Origin: Bacteroidaceae bacterium
GTDB lineage: Bacteria > Bacteroidota > Bacteroidia > Bacteroidales > Bacteroidaceae
Reading direction: 5' to 3'
Length of the DNA stretch: 43,398 nt
Assembly: GCA_016280855.1 (NCBI GenBank)
Contig: JAEEHP010000222.1
Location: 1 to 43,398, forward strand
Of the stretch, positions 10,001 through 17,842 are shown one piece after another. Numbering within the stretch: the first letter of the stretch is position 1; each line of letters opens with the position of its first letter. The position numbers and the translations under genes were made by a program. The notes under the pieces were generated by a model. That model saw only the letters and a list, made by a program, of their open reading frames with translations. It had not been told where the DNA came from and ran no database searches.

Positions 10001-10363
10001 CAAAGCATCGGTCGAAGCGTCGGTCAGCGGAAGCGGTTGGGTGCCACTGCGCGATTGGTTGTTGAACTTGAAGTTATCGAGCTCGGGGGTACCGACGCGT
10101 ACCTGCGGCGTGAACGTACGGGAGTGATTCTGATTGGAGATGCCGAGGAAACCGAAAGAAGCTGTGATGCGCGTGTTGAATGACTCCTGCACGCGAAAAC
10201 TCATGAAGTAAGGTTTGATGTCCTGCTTCTGAAGCTCGGCGAAATCGGCGTTCAACTCCTCGCGGAGGACGTGGAGGAGGGTGTCGTTATCGGCCTTTCC
10301 ATCGGCGAAAACGGGAGCCGTGATGGTGAAGGCGAAGAGGAGGTAAGATAGTAGATGCTTCAT
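7073..10363 (-). CDS. Secreted tandem TldD/PmbA-like metallopeptidase fusion
   Basis: A 1096-residue protein with an N-terminal signal peptide (MKHLLSYLLFAFTITAPVFA), so it acts outside the cytoplasm. The first half (about 25-570) is TldD-like with the family zinc motif HEIFGHRLEGH (HExxxH) and the conserved glycine-rich C-terminal strands. The second half (about 590-1096) is a second, diverged TldD/PmbA-like copy; where the motif would fall it reads LFEHNASRAIHNLA, so its metal site is probably lost. The linker TTQPSALSPQPSAE is encoded by a CTCAGCCCT-type simple repeat. TldD/PmbA proteins act as a heterodimeric protease for small peptides such as microcins; here both partners may sit in one chain. 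I start at the ATG at 10363; the longer open frame overlaps yidD. The gene interrupts the usual yidD-tatD order. Confidence 0.8.
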   Translation of the reverse strand: MKHLLSYLLFAFTITAPVFADGKADNDTLLHVLREELNADFAELQKQDIKPYFMSFRVQESFNTRITASFGFLGISNQNHSRTFTPQVRVGTPELDNFKFNNQSRSGTQPLPLTDASTDALRVAIWSQMLTAYDRATAAYRDAQNRLRSQADNEDKAPCFSMLSDSVAESYYEPPLTHPALTPAEQREWEERLCRISAVFRQWPQFGEAVANLQVENQRTHLVSTEGTAIVQNRISYRVFIQAQVKTDDGMELPLNKTYYATSLDALPAEDVMIRDAEDVGRRLEALSKAPVADPFTGPALMSGEASGVFFHEIFGHRLEGHRMKTGGQTFRKMVGEQVLPTDFQVYCDPTLTHYGDQPLNGGYRYDDEGTRARRVNNVVDGVLKEFLMSRVPLDSFPQSNSHGRTAEGGTPVSRQSNLVVETRRPYTEAQLRQLLRDEARRQDKPYGYLFQSVSGGFTQTGEGGSINSFNVTPLEVFRIYVDGRPDELVRGVDLIGTPLSMFSNITAGGDTPATFIGVCGAESGWVPVSATSPMVFCAKIETQRRQEKSALMPVLEAPDFTTQPSALSPQPSAEDSVIFAALSDELQRSMDSLRIEGQPAPFIIDYRLQRSREFDLTSSFGEITTMQVSPWAQKFDAEVILGDYKHSSLREPESGMRGVGIPMAADYDNLRRQAWFASDARYKQAIASLENKRQQLKKVQLPADEAALDDLIPAQPVTSIQLQPREFSDTLVNELADYLRRLSGVAREFPALILSEANMNQHQAYIYRLTSEGVRVAQLQDDISSIAYRFAFARGTNSLSWSHDYASPSELLADSARFTKTLREYVTQQYQLFRDSIGEEDYYVGPVLFEHNASRAIHNLASGTRHNFRAWHPYLRSDRAIFSKLNRKIVDDKITIRQDPTLTKWNGRELIGAYTVDANGQAPQAVTLVDHGIFRGQLCGSTPALGTSKPTGNLRFNKPNTWNGALAASTAPGVIRVESAKTIPLKKMRKQLLRDAQREGYDHAYIVRKDALFRVNVKDGTETLLRKPTINMNLNMIRHISALSTEEQALTTSEDSGARFTVVGPKAMLLNDVEVPMTTPEQPAKIPLTFPLHRK

Positions 10364-10395
10364 GTATAATGGATAATGTATAATGTATAATGGAG
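10364..10395. repeat. TATAATGGATAATG simple repeat
   Basis: Short iterated GTATAATG/GGATAATG words between yidD and the TldD-like gene. No promoter match is evident, so the two genes may still be cotranscribed. Confidence 0.7.
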
Positions 10396-10403
10396 AATGG
10401 GGA

Positions 10404-10631
10404 TTACCAATGGAATTGCTCGGGGACGGGATCGTAGCCGTGCCCACCCCAGGGATGACAGCGGAGGATGCGGCGCACGGCGAGGTAGAGTCCCTTGATG
10501 GGGCCGTGCTTCTCGATGGCTTCAACTGCGTACTGAGAGCAGGTGGGTGTAAAGCGGCACGAAGGCGGCGTCAGGGGGCTGATGCAACGCTGGTAAAAGC
10601 GGATGGGGAGGATGAGGAGACGGCGGAACAC
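10404..10631 (-). CDS. yidD: Membrane protein insertion efficiency factor YidD
   Basis: A 75-residue protein that assists YidC-dependent insertion of inner-membrane proteins. It has the family pattern [30 protein letters not shown] and GHGYDPVP, with the conserved cysteines, and an amphipathic N-terminal helix. Length is typical. It follows rnpA, the arrangement found across bacteria. The rnpA-yidD gap holds a GAGATTAGAGAT repeat. Confidence 0.95.
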   Translation of the reverse strand: MFRRLLILPIRFYQRCISPLTPPSCRFTPTCSQYAVEAIEKHGPIKGLYLAVRRILRCHPWGGHGYDPVPEQFHW

Positions 10632-10642
10632 GGTGGAGAGGA

Positions 10643-10709
10643 GAGGTTGGAGATTAGAGATGAGAGATAAGAGATTAGAGATTAGAGATGAGAGATAAAA
10701 GATGAGAGA
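10643..10709. repeat. GAGATTAGAGAT repeat, copy A
   Basis: Iterated 7-12 base words (GAGATTA, GAGATGA, GAGATAA) between rnpA and yidD. The same family appears at 12727-12795, 18955-18988 and, in the opposite orientation, 22456-22558. Confidence 0.85.
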
Positions 10710-11168
10710 TTAGGGGGTGGGAGTTAGGTCTTCGGTGATGCGGTGGAGGAGGTTCCTCATTTTGCGATGGACGAGGTCGGAGGGCTGAGGGGTGTCGGCA
10801 AGCCAGATGAAGGCGATGTGGAGGGAGTGGGGCTGGAGGGTGTTGCTGTCGATTGCAGGAGGGGGTGTTCCGACGGACAAACCGTCGGACACTGAACCCG
10901 AAGAGGGGGAAAGGATGTCCCTGTTGAGGCGCCAGGCTTCGCGAATCTGGCGCTTGGCACGATTGCGATCGACGGCGTGCTTGAAATGGCGCTTGCTGAC
11001 GGAAATGAGAACTTGGGGTGAGAGGGAAGGGGAGGGGACCTGTGGTATTACCCTATAAACCACACGGAGCGGAAAAGCCGAGAAAGCTCGGTTTCCGCCC
11101 GCGAAGAGCGCTTCGATGGCCTTGCGGCTGCAGAGGCGCTCGCTCTTAGGGAATGCCCGTAGGGTCAT
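10710..11168 (-). CDS. rnpA: Ribonuclease P protein component, with likely in-frame insert
   Basis: RnpA is the protein subunit that, with the catalytic RNA, matures tRNA 5' ends. The 152-residue product has FPKSERLCSRKAIEALF at the start and the diagnostic VSKRHFKHAVDRNRAKRQIREAWR (about 57-80). Most RnpA proteins are 110-135 residues. Here a Ser/Pro/Gly stretch (about 87-108) sits between the RNR motif and the last strands (LHIAFIWLA, then VHRKMRNLLHRI). Its DNA includes the hairpin TCCGACGG-ACAAA-CCGTCGGA (10869-10889), so it looks like an inserted repeat. The start ATG overlaps the hemD stop by 4 bases (ATGA), so translation is probably coupled. Confidence 0.93.
   Translation of the reverse strand: MTLRAFPKSERLCSRKAIEALFAGGNRAFSAFPLRVVYRVIPQVPSPSLSPQVLISVSKRHFKHAVDRNRAKRQIREAWRLNRDILSPSSGSVSDGLSVGTPPPAIDSNTLQPHSLHIAFIWLADTPQPSDLVHRKMRNLLHRITEDLTPTP
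10845..10910. repeat. Hairpin-bearing insert in rnpA
   Basis: An 8-bp perfect stem, TCCGACGG/CCGTCGGA (10869-10876, 10882-10889), lies within extra codons of rnpA. No second copy is in this window, so assignment as a mobile repeat rests on structure and position only. Confidence 0.5.
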
Positions 11169-11914
11169 TTTTTCTTGTTCTGTTCCTCAATGAACGCGCT
11201 GAGGGCTGCAGTGATGCTTGGATATTGTGGTGTGGGAGCCTGCAGATCCAAACGTAACCCCGCATCGATTACGGCTTTTGCCGTTGTAGGTCCGAAACTG
11301 GCGATGGCCAGCTTTCCCTGTTCGAACTTCGGGAAGTTCTTCAGCAGGCTTTGCACCCCACTCGGACTGAAGAAGACGAGCATATCGTAATCGAAAGGCT
11401 CATCGCCTTTGAAGTCGTTGGGGACTGTGCGATACATGACGCCTTCGGTGTGGTGCAGTTTCTTGGCTTCAAGAAGGAGGCGGATTTCATCGTTGTGGGC
11501 ATCGCTTTGCGGCACGAAATAACGCTCGTTCTTGTGCTTGATCATCGTGGGCAGCAGATCCGCGAACTTGCCGGTGCTTCCGAAGAAGACCTTGCGCTTG
11601 CGGTACTGGACATATTTCTGGATATACAGTGCTACTTGCTCTGTGATGCAGAAGTACTTCATGTCCTCGGGGACATTGAAGCGCAGTTCCTTTGCCAACT
11701 GGAAAAAATGATCGATGGCGTGGCGTGAGGTAAAGACTACTGCCGTATGTTCAGACAGTGAGATCTTCTGTGCCCGGAATTCTCTCGCCGAGACGCCCTC
11801 AACCTTAATGAAAGGGCGGAACACAAATTCCACGCCGAGGCGCTCGGCAATCTCGAAGTATGGCGACTTCTCCGAAGAGGGTTTTGGTTGTGAAACCAGT
11901 ATCTTCTTGATCAT
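11165..11914 (-). CDS. hemD: Uroporphyrinogen-III synthase
   Basis: HemD closes hydroxymethylbilane to uroporphyrinogen III in tetrapyrrole synthesis. The 249-residue product has the two-lobed HemD pattern: KILVSQPKP at the start, VVFTSRHAIDHFF, an interdomain helix, DMLVFFSPSGVQSLL, and the C-terminal IASFGPTTAKAVIDAGL. These proteins are poorly conserved, but DUF4271-hemD-rnpA is the normal Bacteroidetes order. It overlaps rnpA by 4 bases and follows DUF4271 by 4. A TACTTTTG box inside the DUF4271 end may give it its own promoter. Confidence 0.9.
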   Translation of the reverse strand: MIKKILVSQPKPSSEKSPYFEIAERLGVEFVFRPFIKVEGVSAREFRAQKISLSEHTAVVFTSRHAIDHFFQLAKELRFNVPEDMKYFCITEQVALYIQKYVQYRKRKVFFGSTGKFADLLPTMIKHKNERYFVPQSDAHNDEIRLLLEAKKLHHTEGVMYRTVPNDFKGDEPFDYDMLVFFSPSGVQSLLKNFPKFEQGKLAIASFGPTTAKAVIDAGLRLDLQAPTPQYPSITAALSAFIEEQNKKK

Positions 11915-11918
11915 CTTC

Positions 11919-12686
11919 TTATAAGAGGTACAAACCTTTAGTAAATTCCTTTAAAATTGTCCACAAAACCACGATGGGCGCGGCTTCGAGGGTGCAAAAG
12001 TACACAAAAAGATGGAGAATGCCATAAAATTTCTCGAAAAAGGTAGAAAAACACTTCAAAAGAAGGAGGATTTTGACAATTAGTAACAATGTAAGCCCCG
12101 AAATAAGGACAATTTTAAGGTCTATTTGGAAGTATATGAGTAAAAGGAGGAGTGGAAAAAACAATAACGTCATCGCGCAGAAGAGGAAGACATAATTGTC
12201 GCGCCAACGTCGTTGCTGACTTCTGGAGAAAAAGACAGAATGGACGAAGTGATAGAGGAATTGCTTGACGGTGATGTACACCAGGAACAGGAGGGAGCAG
12301 ATGCCGAGGAACAGCCATGGAGAGATCATGGGGGGCATCGCATTGGTAAGCTGTGTGACGACCATCATGAGAAGTGCTCCCTGTACGCTGAAGAGGAGCG
12401 CGAAGATGATGCGTTTCCATTCCACGCCGCTCTCCTCGACTTTCTGACGGCCGTTGTTGGAGGGCAGGAAAAAGTCACTGAAGATTTCTTTCAGACTGCG
12501 CTGATGGCTGATATGTATGAAGAAAAGTAGGAGAAGGCACACCAGAAGCGAACAGGCAATGACATCCGAACGATGGGGCATATCGGGCATTGCATAGCCT
12601 TTCATGCCCCAAATGCCCTCATCGGGGGTCGTGGAGGACCGGAACAGGAGGGTGTCATTGGACATCAGCGAGTCCTCTACTGCCAT
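11919..12686 (-). CDS. DUF4271 integral membrane protein
   Basis: A 255-residue protein with about six transmembrane segments (for example VIACSLLVCLLLLFFI, IIFALLFSVQGALLMMVV, WLFLGICSLLFLVYI and YVFLFCAMTLLFFPLLLLL). It matches DUF4271, a Bacteroidetes-specific family of unknown function regularly encoded next to hemD. No catalytic residues are recognisable. The final codons overlap a possible hemD promoter. The function is not known and I do not propose one. Confidence 0.85.
   Translation of the reverse strand: MAVEDSLMSNDTLLFRSSTTPDEGIWGMKGYAMPDMPHRSDVIACSLLVCLLLLFFIHISHQRSLKEIFSDFFLPSNNGRQKVEESGVEWKRIIFALLFSVQGALLMMVVTQLTNAMPPMISPWLFLGICSLLFLVYITVKQFLYHFVHSVFFSRSQQRRWRDNYVFLFCAMTLLFFPLLLLLIYFQIDLKIVLISGLTLLLIVKILLLLKCFSTFFEKFYGILHLFVYFCTLEAAPIVVLWTILKEFTKGLYLL
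11995..12002 (-). promoter_or_regulatory. Possible internal hemD promoter (TACTTTTG)
   Basis: A -7 box match on the minus strand inside the last codons of DUF4271, about 80 bases before hemD. No clear -33 element is seen. Confidence 0.3.
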
Positions 12687-12726
12687 TTGGCGGTAGAGAA
12701 GGGGAAGAGGGCTGGTATGGAGCGAG

Positions 12727-12795
12727 AGATGGGAGATAAGAGATTAAAGATTAAAGATGAGAGATTAGAGATTAAAGATGAGAGATAAAAGATGA
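12727..12795. repeat. GAGATTAGAGAT repeat, copy B
   Basis: The same word family as 10643-10709 (GAGATTAAAGATGA units), between the LOG-family gene and DUF4271. Confidence 0.85.
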
Positions 12796-12804
12796 GGATG
12801 GCAG

Positions 12805-13380
12805 TTAGATGGCAGCGAACTTACGGACGCTGGCATCCCAGAGGGGTGTGGAGAGGACGAGGTCAATGGCTTCCTCGGGTGTCTGAGCTACGCGCCAGAT
12901 CTCGGCGTGGCGAGGCCCCATGAAATGCTCGTCGATGCCGCGCTGGAGCTGCTGAAGCAGCGGGTCGTAATAGCCGCGCGTGTTGAGGATGACGATGGGT
13001 TTGAGATAGAGTCCGAGCTGTTTCCACGTGATGACTTCCATGAGCTCCTCGAGTGTGCCGCAGCCTCCGGGCAACGCAATGCAGCCATCGCTCATGTCGG
13101 CGATGGTCTGCTTGCGCTCGTGCATATCGCGGGTTTCGATGAGATTCGTGAGACCCGTATGGTGCCAGTTTTGATCCACCATGAACGATGGTATGATGCC
13201 CGTCACTTCGCCTCCGGCAGCAAGGCAGGCATCGGACGAGGCGCCCATGAGTCCCATGTGTCCGGCACCGTTGATGAGGCCTATGCCCCGCCTGGCCAGC
13301 CCTTCGCCGATGGCGCGTGCTGCGGCGAAGAAGTCTGGATGAATCTTGGTGCTTGAGGCACAATAGACGGCAATCTTCAT
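12805..13380 (-). CDS. LOG-family nucleotide 5'-monophosphate phosphoribohydrolase
   Basis: The 191-residue protein belongs to the LOG/TIGR00730 family, which hydrolyses cytokinin-type or related nucleoside 5'-monophosphates to base and ribose phosphate. It has a Rossmann-like start ([10 protein letters not shown]), GAGHMGLMG and the signature [10 protein letters not shown] (104-113), with MHERK before it. I start at the ATG at 13380, which overlaps the metK stop as ATGA; upstream in-frame codons belong to metK. Coupling to metK is likely. Such proteins are often misnamed lysine decarboxylases; the PGGxGTxxE motif argues against that. Confidence 0.9.
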   Translation of the reverse strand: MKIAVYCASSTKIHPDFFAAARAIGEGLARRGIGLINGAGHMGLMGASSDACLAAGGEVTGIIPSFMVDQNWHHTGLTNLIETRDMHERKQTIADMSDGCIALPGGCGTLEELMEVITWKQLGLYLKPIVILNTRGYYDPLLQQLQRGIDEHFMGPRHAEIWRVAQTPEEAIDLVLSTPLWDASVRKFAAI

Positions 13381-14660
13381 AGGGCAAAAGCTTCTTTGAT
13401 GCGATCCACGTAGTCGAGTTTCTCCCATGTGAAGAGCTCTACGTCCAGGCTGACGGGCTTGCCGTAGTGACTATGGAATGTTTTGGTGACGCGTTGCGGC
13501 TCACGTCCCATGTGGCCGTAGGCAGCGGTCTCCTCGTAGATGGGGGCGCGAAGCTTCAGACGGTCCTCGATGGCCTTTGGACGGAGGTCGAAGAGCTCCT
13601 TGATCTTGCGGGCTATCTCGCCGTCGTTGGCCTTAACATGGCTCTTGCCATAAGTGTTGACATAGATGCTGACGGGCTCTGCCACGCCGATGGCATAGCT
13701 CAGCTGCACGAGCATCTCATCAGCTACGCCTGCAGCCACCATGTTCTTGGCGATATGACGTGCAGCATAGGCTGCTGAGCGATCGACCTTCGAAGGATCT
13801 TTGCCCGAGAAAGCACCGCCGCCATGAGCGCCCTTGCCGCCATAGGTATCGACGATGATCTTACGTCCCGTGAGACCCGTATCGCCGTGGGGACCTCCGA
13901 TGACGAACTTGCCAGTGGGATTGACGTGGTAGGTGATGTGGTCGTCAAAGAGGGCGCGAACGGCGGCGCTTTGTATGCTCTCGACTACACGGGGCATGAG
14001 GATGGTGATGACGTCGCGGCGGATCTGGTCGAGCATCTGTTGGTCGGCCTTTGCCTGATCGCCGTCGAGGGGTTGGATGAAGTCGTCGTGCTGCGTCGAG
14101 ACGACGATGGTGTCCACGCGCACGGGTCGTCCGTCCTCGGCATATTCGATGGTCACCTGGCTCTTGGCATCGGGGCGTAGGTAGGTCATCTCGCGACCCT
14201 CGCGGCGAATGTCGGCCAGCACGCGCAGGATGCGGTGGCTGATGTCGAGTGCCAAGGGCATGAAATTTTCGGTCTCGTTGGTGGCATAACCGAACATCAT
14301 CCCCTGGTCACCGGCGCCCTGGTTCATGGGGTCGGAACGTTCCACGCCGCGGTTGATGTCGGGGCTCTGCTCATGGATGGCAGATAACACGCCGCACGAG
14401 TTGGCCTCGAACATATATTCGCCCTTTGTATAGCCGATACGTCGGATGGTCTTACGTGCGATCTCGGCGAGATCCACGTATGCTTCGCTTTTCACTTCAC
14501 CGGCCAGCACGACCTGGCCAGTCGTGACCAACGTCTCACAGGCTACCTTCGACTGTGGGTCGAAGGCCAATAAGTTGTCCAATACAGCATCGCTGATCTG
14601 GTCAGCCACCTTGTCGGGGTGGCCTTCTGAAACGGATTCAGAGGTAAATAAATAACCCAT
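13377..14660 (-). CDS. metK: S-adenosylmethionine synthetase
   Basis: MetK makes S-adenosylmethionine from methionine and ATP. The 427-residue product has [19 protein letters not shown] (methionine/ATP site), [33 protein letters not shown] and the P-loop-like [19 protein letters not shown]. It is slightly longer than the common 380-400, as in other Bacteroidetes. The product feeds methylation and also QueA and MiaB, encoded nearby. The 5' leader carries a probable SAM-II riboswitch, so expression is likely feedback-repressed by its product. The downstream LOG gene overlaps its stop. Confidence 0.98.
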   Translation of the reverse strand: MGYLFTSESVSEGHPDKVADQISDAVLDNLLAFDPQSKVACETLVTTGQVVLAGEVKSEAYVDLAEIARKTIRRIGYTKGEYMFEANSCGVLSAIHEQSPDINRGVERSDPMNQGAGDQGMMFGYATNETENFMPLALDISHRILRVLADIRREGREMTYLRPDAKSQVTIEYAEDGRPVRVDTIVVSTQHDDFIQPLDGDQAKADQQMLDQIRRDVITILMPRVVESIQSAAVRALFDDHITYHVNPTGKFVIGGPHGDTGLTGRKIIVDTYGGKGAHGGGAFSGKDPSKVDRSAAYAARHIAKNMVAAGVADEMLVQLSYAIGVAEPVSIYVNTYGKSHVKANDGEIARKIKELFDLRPKAIEDRLKLRAPIYEETAAYGHMGREPQRVTKTFHSHYGKPVSLDVELFTWEKLDYVDRIKEAFAL

Positions 14661-14744
14661 TCTAATTTACAATTTAATGATTTACAATTTATAATTTGTG
14701 AAAGAATGGGATTTCATTGGGTAACAATGCATCAACCTTTCGGT

Positions 14745-14800
14745 TGTTCTTTTAGCATTTTTTACTGTGGTTGCAAGCAGCCCAAATCTATCCACATTGT
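14745..14800 (-). promoter_or_regulatory. Probable SAM-II riboswitch of metK
   Basis: Read on the minus strand, the stem TGTGG/CCACA (14792-14796 with 14766-14770) encloses a loop containing GATTT and TTGCAA, and the 3' side continues through AAAAAATGCTAAAAG. This matches the layout of the SAM-II (SAM_alpha) aptamer: 5-bp P1, a conserved GATTT in the loop, TTGCAA before the closing strand, and the downstream GCTAAAA that forms the pseudoknot. Two further hairpins (CAACC-GAAA-GGTTG and CATTG-TTACC-CAATG) lie between it and the start codon and may be the expression platform. The call was made by eye, without a covariance search. Confidence 0.65.
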
Positions 14801-14810
14801 TTTTCGGCTG

Positions 14811-14818
14811 CAAAGGTA
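14811..14818 (-). promoter_or_regulatory. metK promoter, -7 box TACCTTTG
   Basis: The minus-strand TACCTTTG is followed by GCAGCCGAAAA, the same context as in the tandem promoter repeats at 2639-2715. The riboswitch begins about 10 bases downstream of the box. The -33 element is not clear. Confidence 0.6.
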
Positions 14819-14864
14819 AGCATTATTTATGAATAACACCTCACGAAAGCCGATTTATTTTTGC

Positions 14865-15479
14865 TTAGAAGAAGATTATGCCCGCAAAACCGCCCACAAC
14901 GCCCAAAAGAGTGCCTGCCAGAACCTGCCATAGGTCGTGCTGGCGAAGGAGCATACGGCTGCTGCCGACAAGACCGGAAATGAGGATGAGCAGGCAGAGC
15001 CATCCGACCGGATTGAAATAGAAGATCAAGCTGTAGGCTACGAGTGCTCCAATAGCTCCACCGGCTCCTGCACAGTGCATGGAAATCTTCCATTTTGAGT
15101 TGATGAGGGTACAGCTGCCTTGGATGAGCAGTGCTCCGACGAGGATGCCTGACATGTAGTGGGGAAGGTGGAAGCGGTTGAGCAGATGCAGCGTGAAGGC
15201 GTAGTAGAGGAAATAAATAAGGTAAGGGAAGAAACGGTTCTCACGCCAACGCAACAGATGGGGCTCCCAACCGCGCTGACGGCGCCAAAACAGGATGGTC
15301 CATCGCGGCAGCAGGATCGTGCCCAAGAGGATGAGCAACAGCACAGCCAGCTTGAAGGCCCACGGCAGCAAGCTCAGATAAGTGAAGAGGAACAGCACGG
15401 CCACACCGATCACGGGCATGAACTCGGGACGGAAGATCGTGGAAAGCCAGCGCGCGGCAAGAAGAATGGTTCTGTTCAC
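14865..15479 (-). CDS. PAP2-like membrane phosphatase
   Basis: A 204-residue membrane protein with about six transmembrane helices. The C-terminal half resembles type-2 phosphatidic acid phosphatases: KWKISMHCAGAGG stands at the second signature (normally PSGH) and SRMLLRQHDLWQVLAGTLLG at the third (SRxxxxxHxxxDVxxG), with Gln in place of the usual Asp. It may dephosphorylate lipid phosphates at the membrane, but the altered signatures leave activity uncertain. I use the GTG at 15479, 36 bases after rpoN; the next in-frame ATG would cut the first helix. Confidence 0.75.
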   Translation of the reverse strand: MNRTILLAARWLSTIFRPEFMPVIGVAVLFLFTYLSLLPWAFKLAVLLLILLGTILLPRWTILFWRRQRGWEPHLLRWRENRFFPYLIYFLYYAFTLHLLNRFHLPHYMSGILVGALLIQGSCTLINSKWKISMHCAGAGGAIGALVAYSLIFYFNPVGWLCLLILISGLVGSSRMLLRQHDLWQVLAGTLLGVVGGFAGIIFF

Positions 15480-15515
15480 TGGGGTTGAGGGTTGAGCGTT
15501 TAATATTTGGATATG

Positions 15516-16979
15516 TTATTTCCGGAGCCTTGCCACGGGGATGCCCATCTGAACGCGATATTTAGTCACGGTGCGCCGCGCCACATCGAAGTGGCGTTGT
15601 TGCAGGGCTGTGGTCAGTGCCTCATCGGTCAAGGGATGTTGTTTGTCCTCGGCATCGATGACCTCCTTGAGTGCTGCTTTGATGCTTCGGACACTGACGT
15701 CTTCGCCTTCGAGGCGGGCGGCGGAGGTGAAGAACCATCGCAGGGGGTAGATGCCGTATGTGGTCTGCACCCATTTGGAGTTGCTCACGCGGCTGACGGT
15801 GGACAGATGCAAGCCCGTTTCCTTGGCCACGTCCTCCAGCGTCATAGGACGCAGCAGCGTCTCGTCGCCGCTGTCGAAAAAGGCGCGTTGCCGATGGATG
15901 ATAGCCTGCATCGTCGTTGTCAGGGTGTACTGGCGTTGGCGCAGGGCATCGATGAAACCTTGAGCGCGATCCACTCGTTCGCGTAGATAGCTGGCCCCCT
16001 CGCGCTCAGCGCGGGAAAGCTTGTCGGGATCGCGTTGCTCATAGGCCTGAAGGAGGCTGAGGTCGTCATCGCTCACGCGCAAAGCGGGTACATGCCCTTT
16101 GTTCAGCGTCAGCGTGAGATTGCCATAAGGGTCGTTTTCTACGATGAAATCGGGCGTTATCTGTTGCAGACTGCGCCCTATGGCCTCGCCCATTGAGCTT
16201 CCGGGACGTGGGTTGAGACGCCGTATCTCATGCTGCAACCTCTTGACTTCGGCATCCGTGAGTTGCATGCTCCTTTGTATGCGATCCCATCGGTTGAGCA
16301 TCAGTGCATCAAAGTGTTTTTCGATGAGCACTTTCAGCTGTTGCTTGAGCGGCGCGTGGTGGTCATCGCCACGCTGGACCTGCAGGAGCAGGCACTCCTG
16401 CAGTGAACGTGCTCCGACGCCTGCCGGTTCGAAGGTCTGCAGCACGTGGAGCATCTGTTCCAATTCCTGGATAGACGTGTCCACGTTATGGTAAACCTCG
16501 AGTTCATCGAGGATTTGCTGCAAGGAAGTGCGGAGCAGGCCGTCGTCGTCTAACGAACCGATGAGGTAGCGGATCAGTTCCTTCTCATGGTCGTTCAGGT
16601 GCAGGAAGCCGATCTGTTCCTCGAGCTGGTCGTAGAACGAAAGCGTTTCGCCCACGGCAGCTTCCGGAATGGCCTGAGCGCTGGGCAGGTGGTCAGGGAT
16701 GTCGTCGGGCGATCCATAGTCTGCCGTCTGGTCGTTGAGGGTGACCTCGTCGTTAGCGGCCGTGAACCCGTCTATCGCATTGTCTTCGCTGCTATCGTTC
16801 CACTCCTCTTTGTCATCGCGCTCGAGGGCTACGTTCTCTTTGAGCTCCTGGTCAACACGTTCGTAGAGCGCCTCCACGGGCATCTCTGTCAGTTGGCTGA
16901 CGAGCAGCTGCTGCGGAGTGAGCGTCTGCATCTGTGTCTGCACCTGTGTGCCTATCTGGGAGAATCTGTTGTTGGCCAT
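15516..16979 (-). CDS. rpoN: RNA polymerase sigma-54 factor
   Basis: Sigma-54 directs RNA polymerase to -24/-12 promoters and needs an AAA activator. The 487-residue protein has the Gln/Leu-rich region I (QTQMQTLTPQQLLVSQLTEMP), an acidic region II, the core-binding domain, the helix-turn-helix segment MTLEDVAKETGLHLSTVSRVSNSKWVQT and the RpoN box ARRTVTKYR near the C-terminus. It is intact. It sits between lgt and the PAP2-like gene in one minus-strand run with short gaps. No sigma-54 activator is encoded in this window. Confidence 0.97.
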   Translation of the reverse strand: MANNRFSQIGTQVQTQMQTLTPQQLLVSQLTEMPVEALYERVDQELKENVALERDDKEEWNDSSEDNAIDGFTAANDEVTLNDQTADYGSPDDIPDHLPSAQAIPEAAVGETLSFYDQLEEQIGFLHLNDHEKELIRYLIGSLDDDGLLRTSLQQILDELEVYHNVDTSIQELEQMLHVLQTFEPAGVGARSLQECLLLQVQRGDDHHAPLKQQLKVLIEKHFDALMLNRWDRIQRSMQLTDAEVKRLQHEIRRLNPRPGSSMGEAIGRSLQQITPDFIVENDPYGNLTLTLNKGHVPALRVSDDDLSLLQAYEQRDPDKLSRAEREGASYLRERVDRAQGFIDALRQRQYTLTTTMQAIIHRQRAFFDSGDETLLRPMTLEDVAKETGLHLSTVSRVSNSKWVQTTYGIYPLRWFFTSAARLEGEDVSVRSIKAALKEVIDAEDKQHPLTDEALTTALQQRHFDVARRTVTKYRVQMGIPVARLRK

Positions 16980-16997
16980 AGTTGGAGAATGTTTCGA

Positions 16998-17837
16998 TTA
17001 GGCGTGTTTTGCTGTAGCCTTCATGCCGCGCCACACCCAGTATGCTCCGAGGAGGATGAAGGGTACGGAGAGAATTTGGCCCATGTTGAATAACATACCG
17101 TTTTCAAACGACACCTGTACCTCTTTCGTATATTCGATGAAGAAGCGGAAGGTGAAGATCAGCAGGATGCAGAGTCCGAAGAAGAAGCCGGTGCCTACAC
17201 GTTCGGGACGGCGGCGATAGAACCACCAGCCGACGAAGAAGAAGAGGAGATAGGCGATGGCCTCGTAGAGCTGGCCGGGGTGACGCGGCAGCTCATCGAC
17301 CTGCTCGAAGATGAAAGCCCAGGGTACGTCGGTCGGCTTGCCGATAATCTCGGAGTTCATCAGGTTGCCCAGTCGGATGGCACAGGCACAGATGGGCGTC
17401 ACGATACCGATGTTGTCCACGACCGTGAGGAAGGGCAGCTTCGTGCGGCGCGAATAGAGCCACAGGGCAAAGATGAACATGATCGTGCCACCGTGCGAAG
17501 CCAAACCCGTGTAGCCCGTAAAATGCCACGATCCATCTGCCATCTTGCGGAAAGGAATGATCATTTCGAGCATGTGAGTCGGCGAGCTCAGGAAATATTC
17601 GGGCTCGTAGAAAATACAGTGCCCTAAGCGTGCTCCGATGAGGATGCCGAGGAACGAGTAGATGAACAGCGGCTCGAACTTCTCATCGGGTATCTTCTGC
17701 TCCTTGAACAGCCGTTGCTCCAACAGGAAGACAAGCAGCAGGCCGATGCACCAACAGAACGAGTACCAGCGGATGCCGAATGAGCCGATCGTGAACGCCA
17801 CGGCATCGGGGTTCCAGTGAATGAATAGACTTTCCAT
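16998..17837 (-). CDS. lgt: Prolipoprotein diacylglyceryl transferase
   Basis: Lgt transfers diacylglycerol from phosphatidylglycerol to the lipobox cysteine, the first step of lipoprotein maturation in the inner membrane. The 279-residue protein has seven predicted membrane helices, the conserved GARLGHCIFYEPEYF and the Lgt signature RLGNLMNSEIIGKPT. It would also process the two lipoproteins of the downstream island. The gap to ychF is 5 bases, so the genes are likely cotranscribed. Confidence 0.96.
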   Translation of the reverse strand: MESLFIHWNPDAVAFTIGSFGIRWYSFCWCIGLLLVFLLEQRLFKEQKIPDEKFEPLFIYSFLGILIGARLGHCIFYEPEYFLSSPTHMLEMIIPFRKMADGSWHFTGYTGLASHGGTIMFIFALWLYSRRTKLPFLTVVDNIGIVTPICACAIRLGNLMNSEIIGKPTDVPWAFIFEQVDELPRHPGQLYEAIAYLLFFFVGWWFYRRRPERVGTGFFFGLCILLIFTFRFFIEYTKEVQVSFENGMLFNMGQILSVPFILLGAYWVWRGMKATAKHA

Positions 17838-17842
17838 TGCTT

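Noticed and set aside
7058..10183. Plus-strand open frames opposite the TldD-like gene
   Set aside because: They are antisense shadows; the minus-strand frame has a signal peptide and family motifs.
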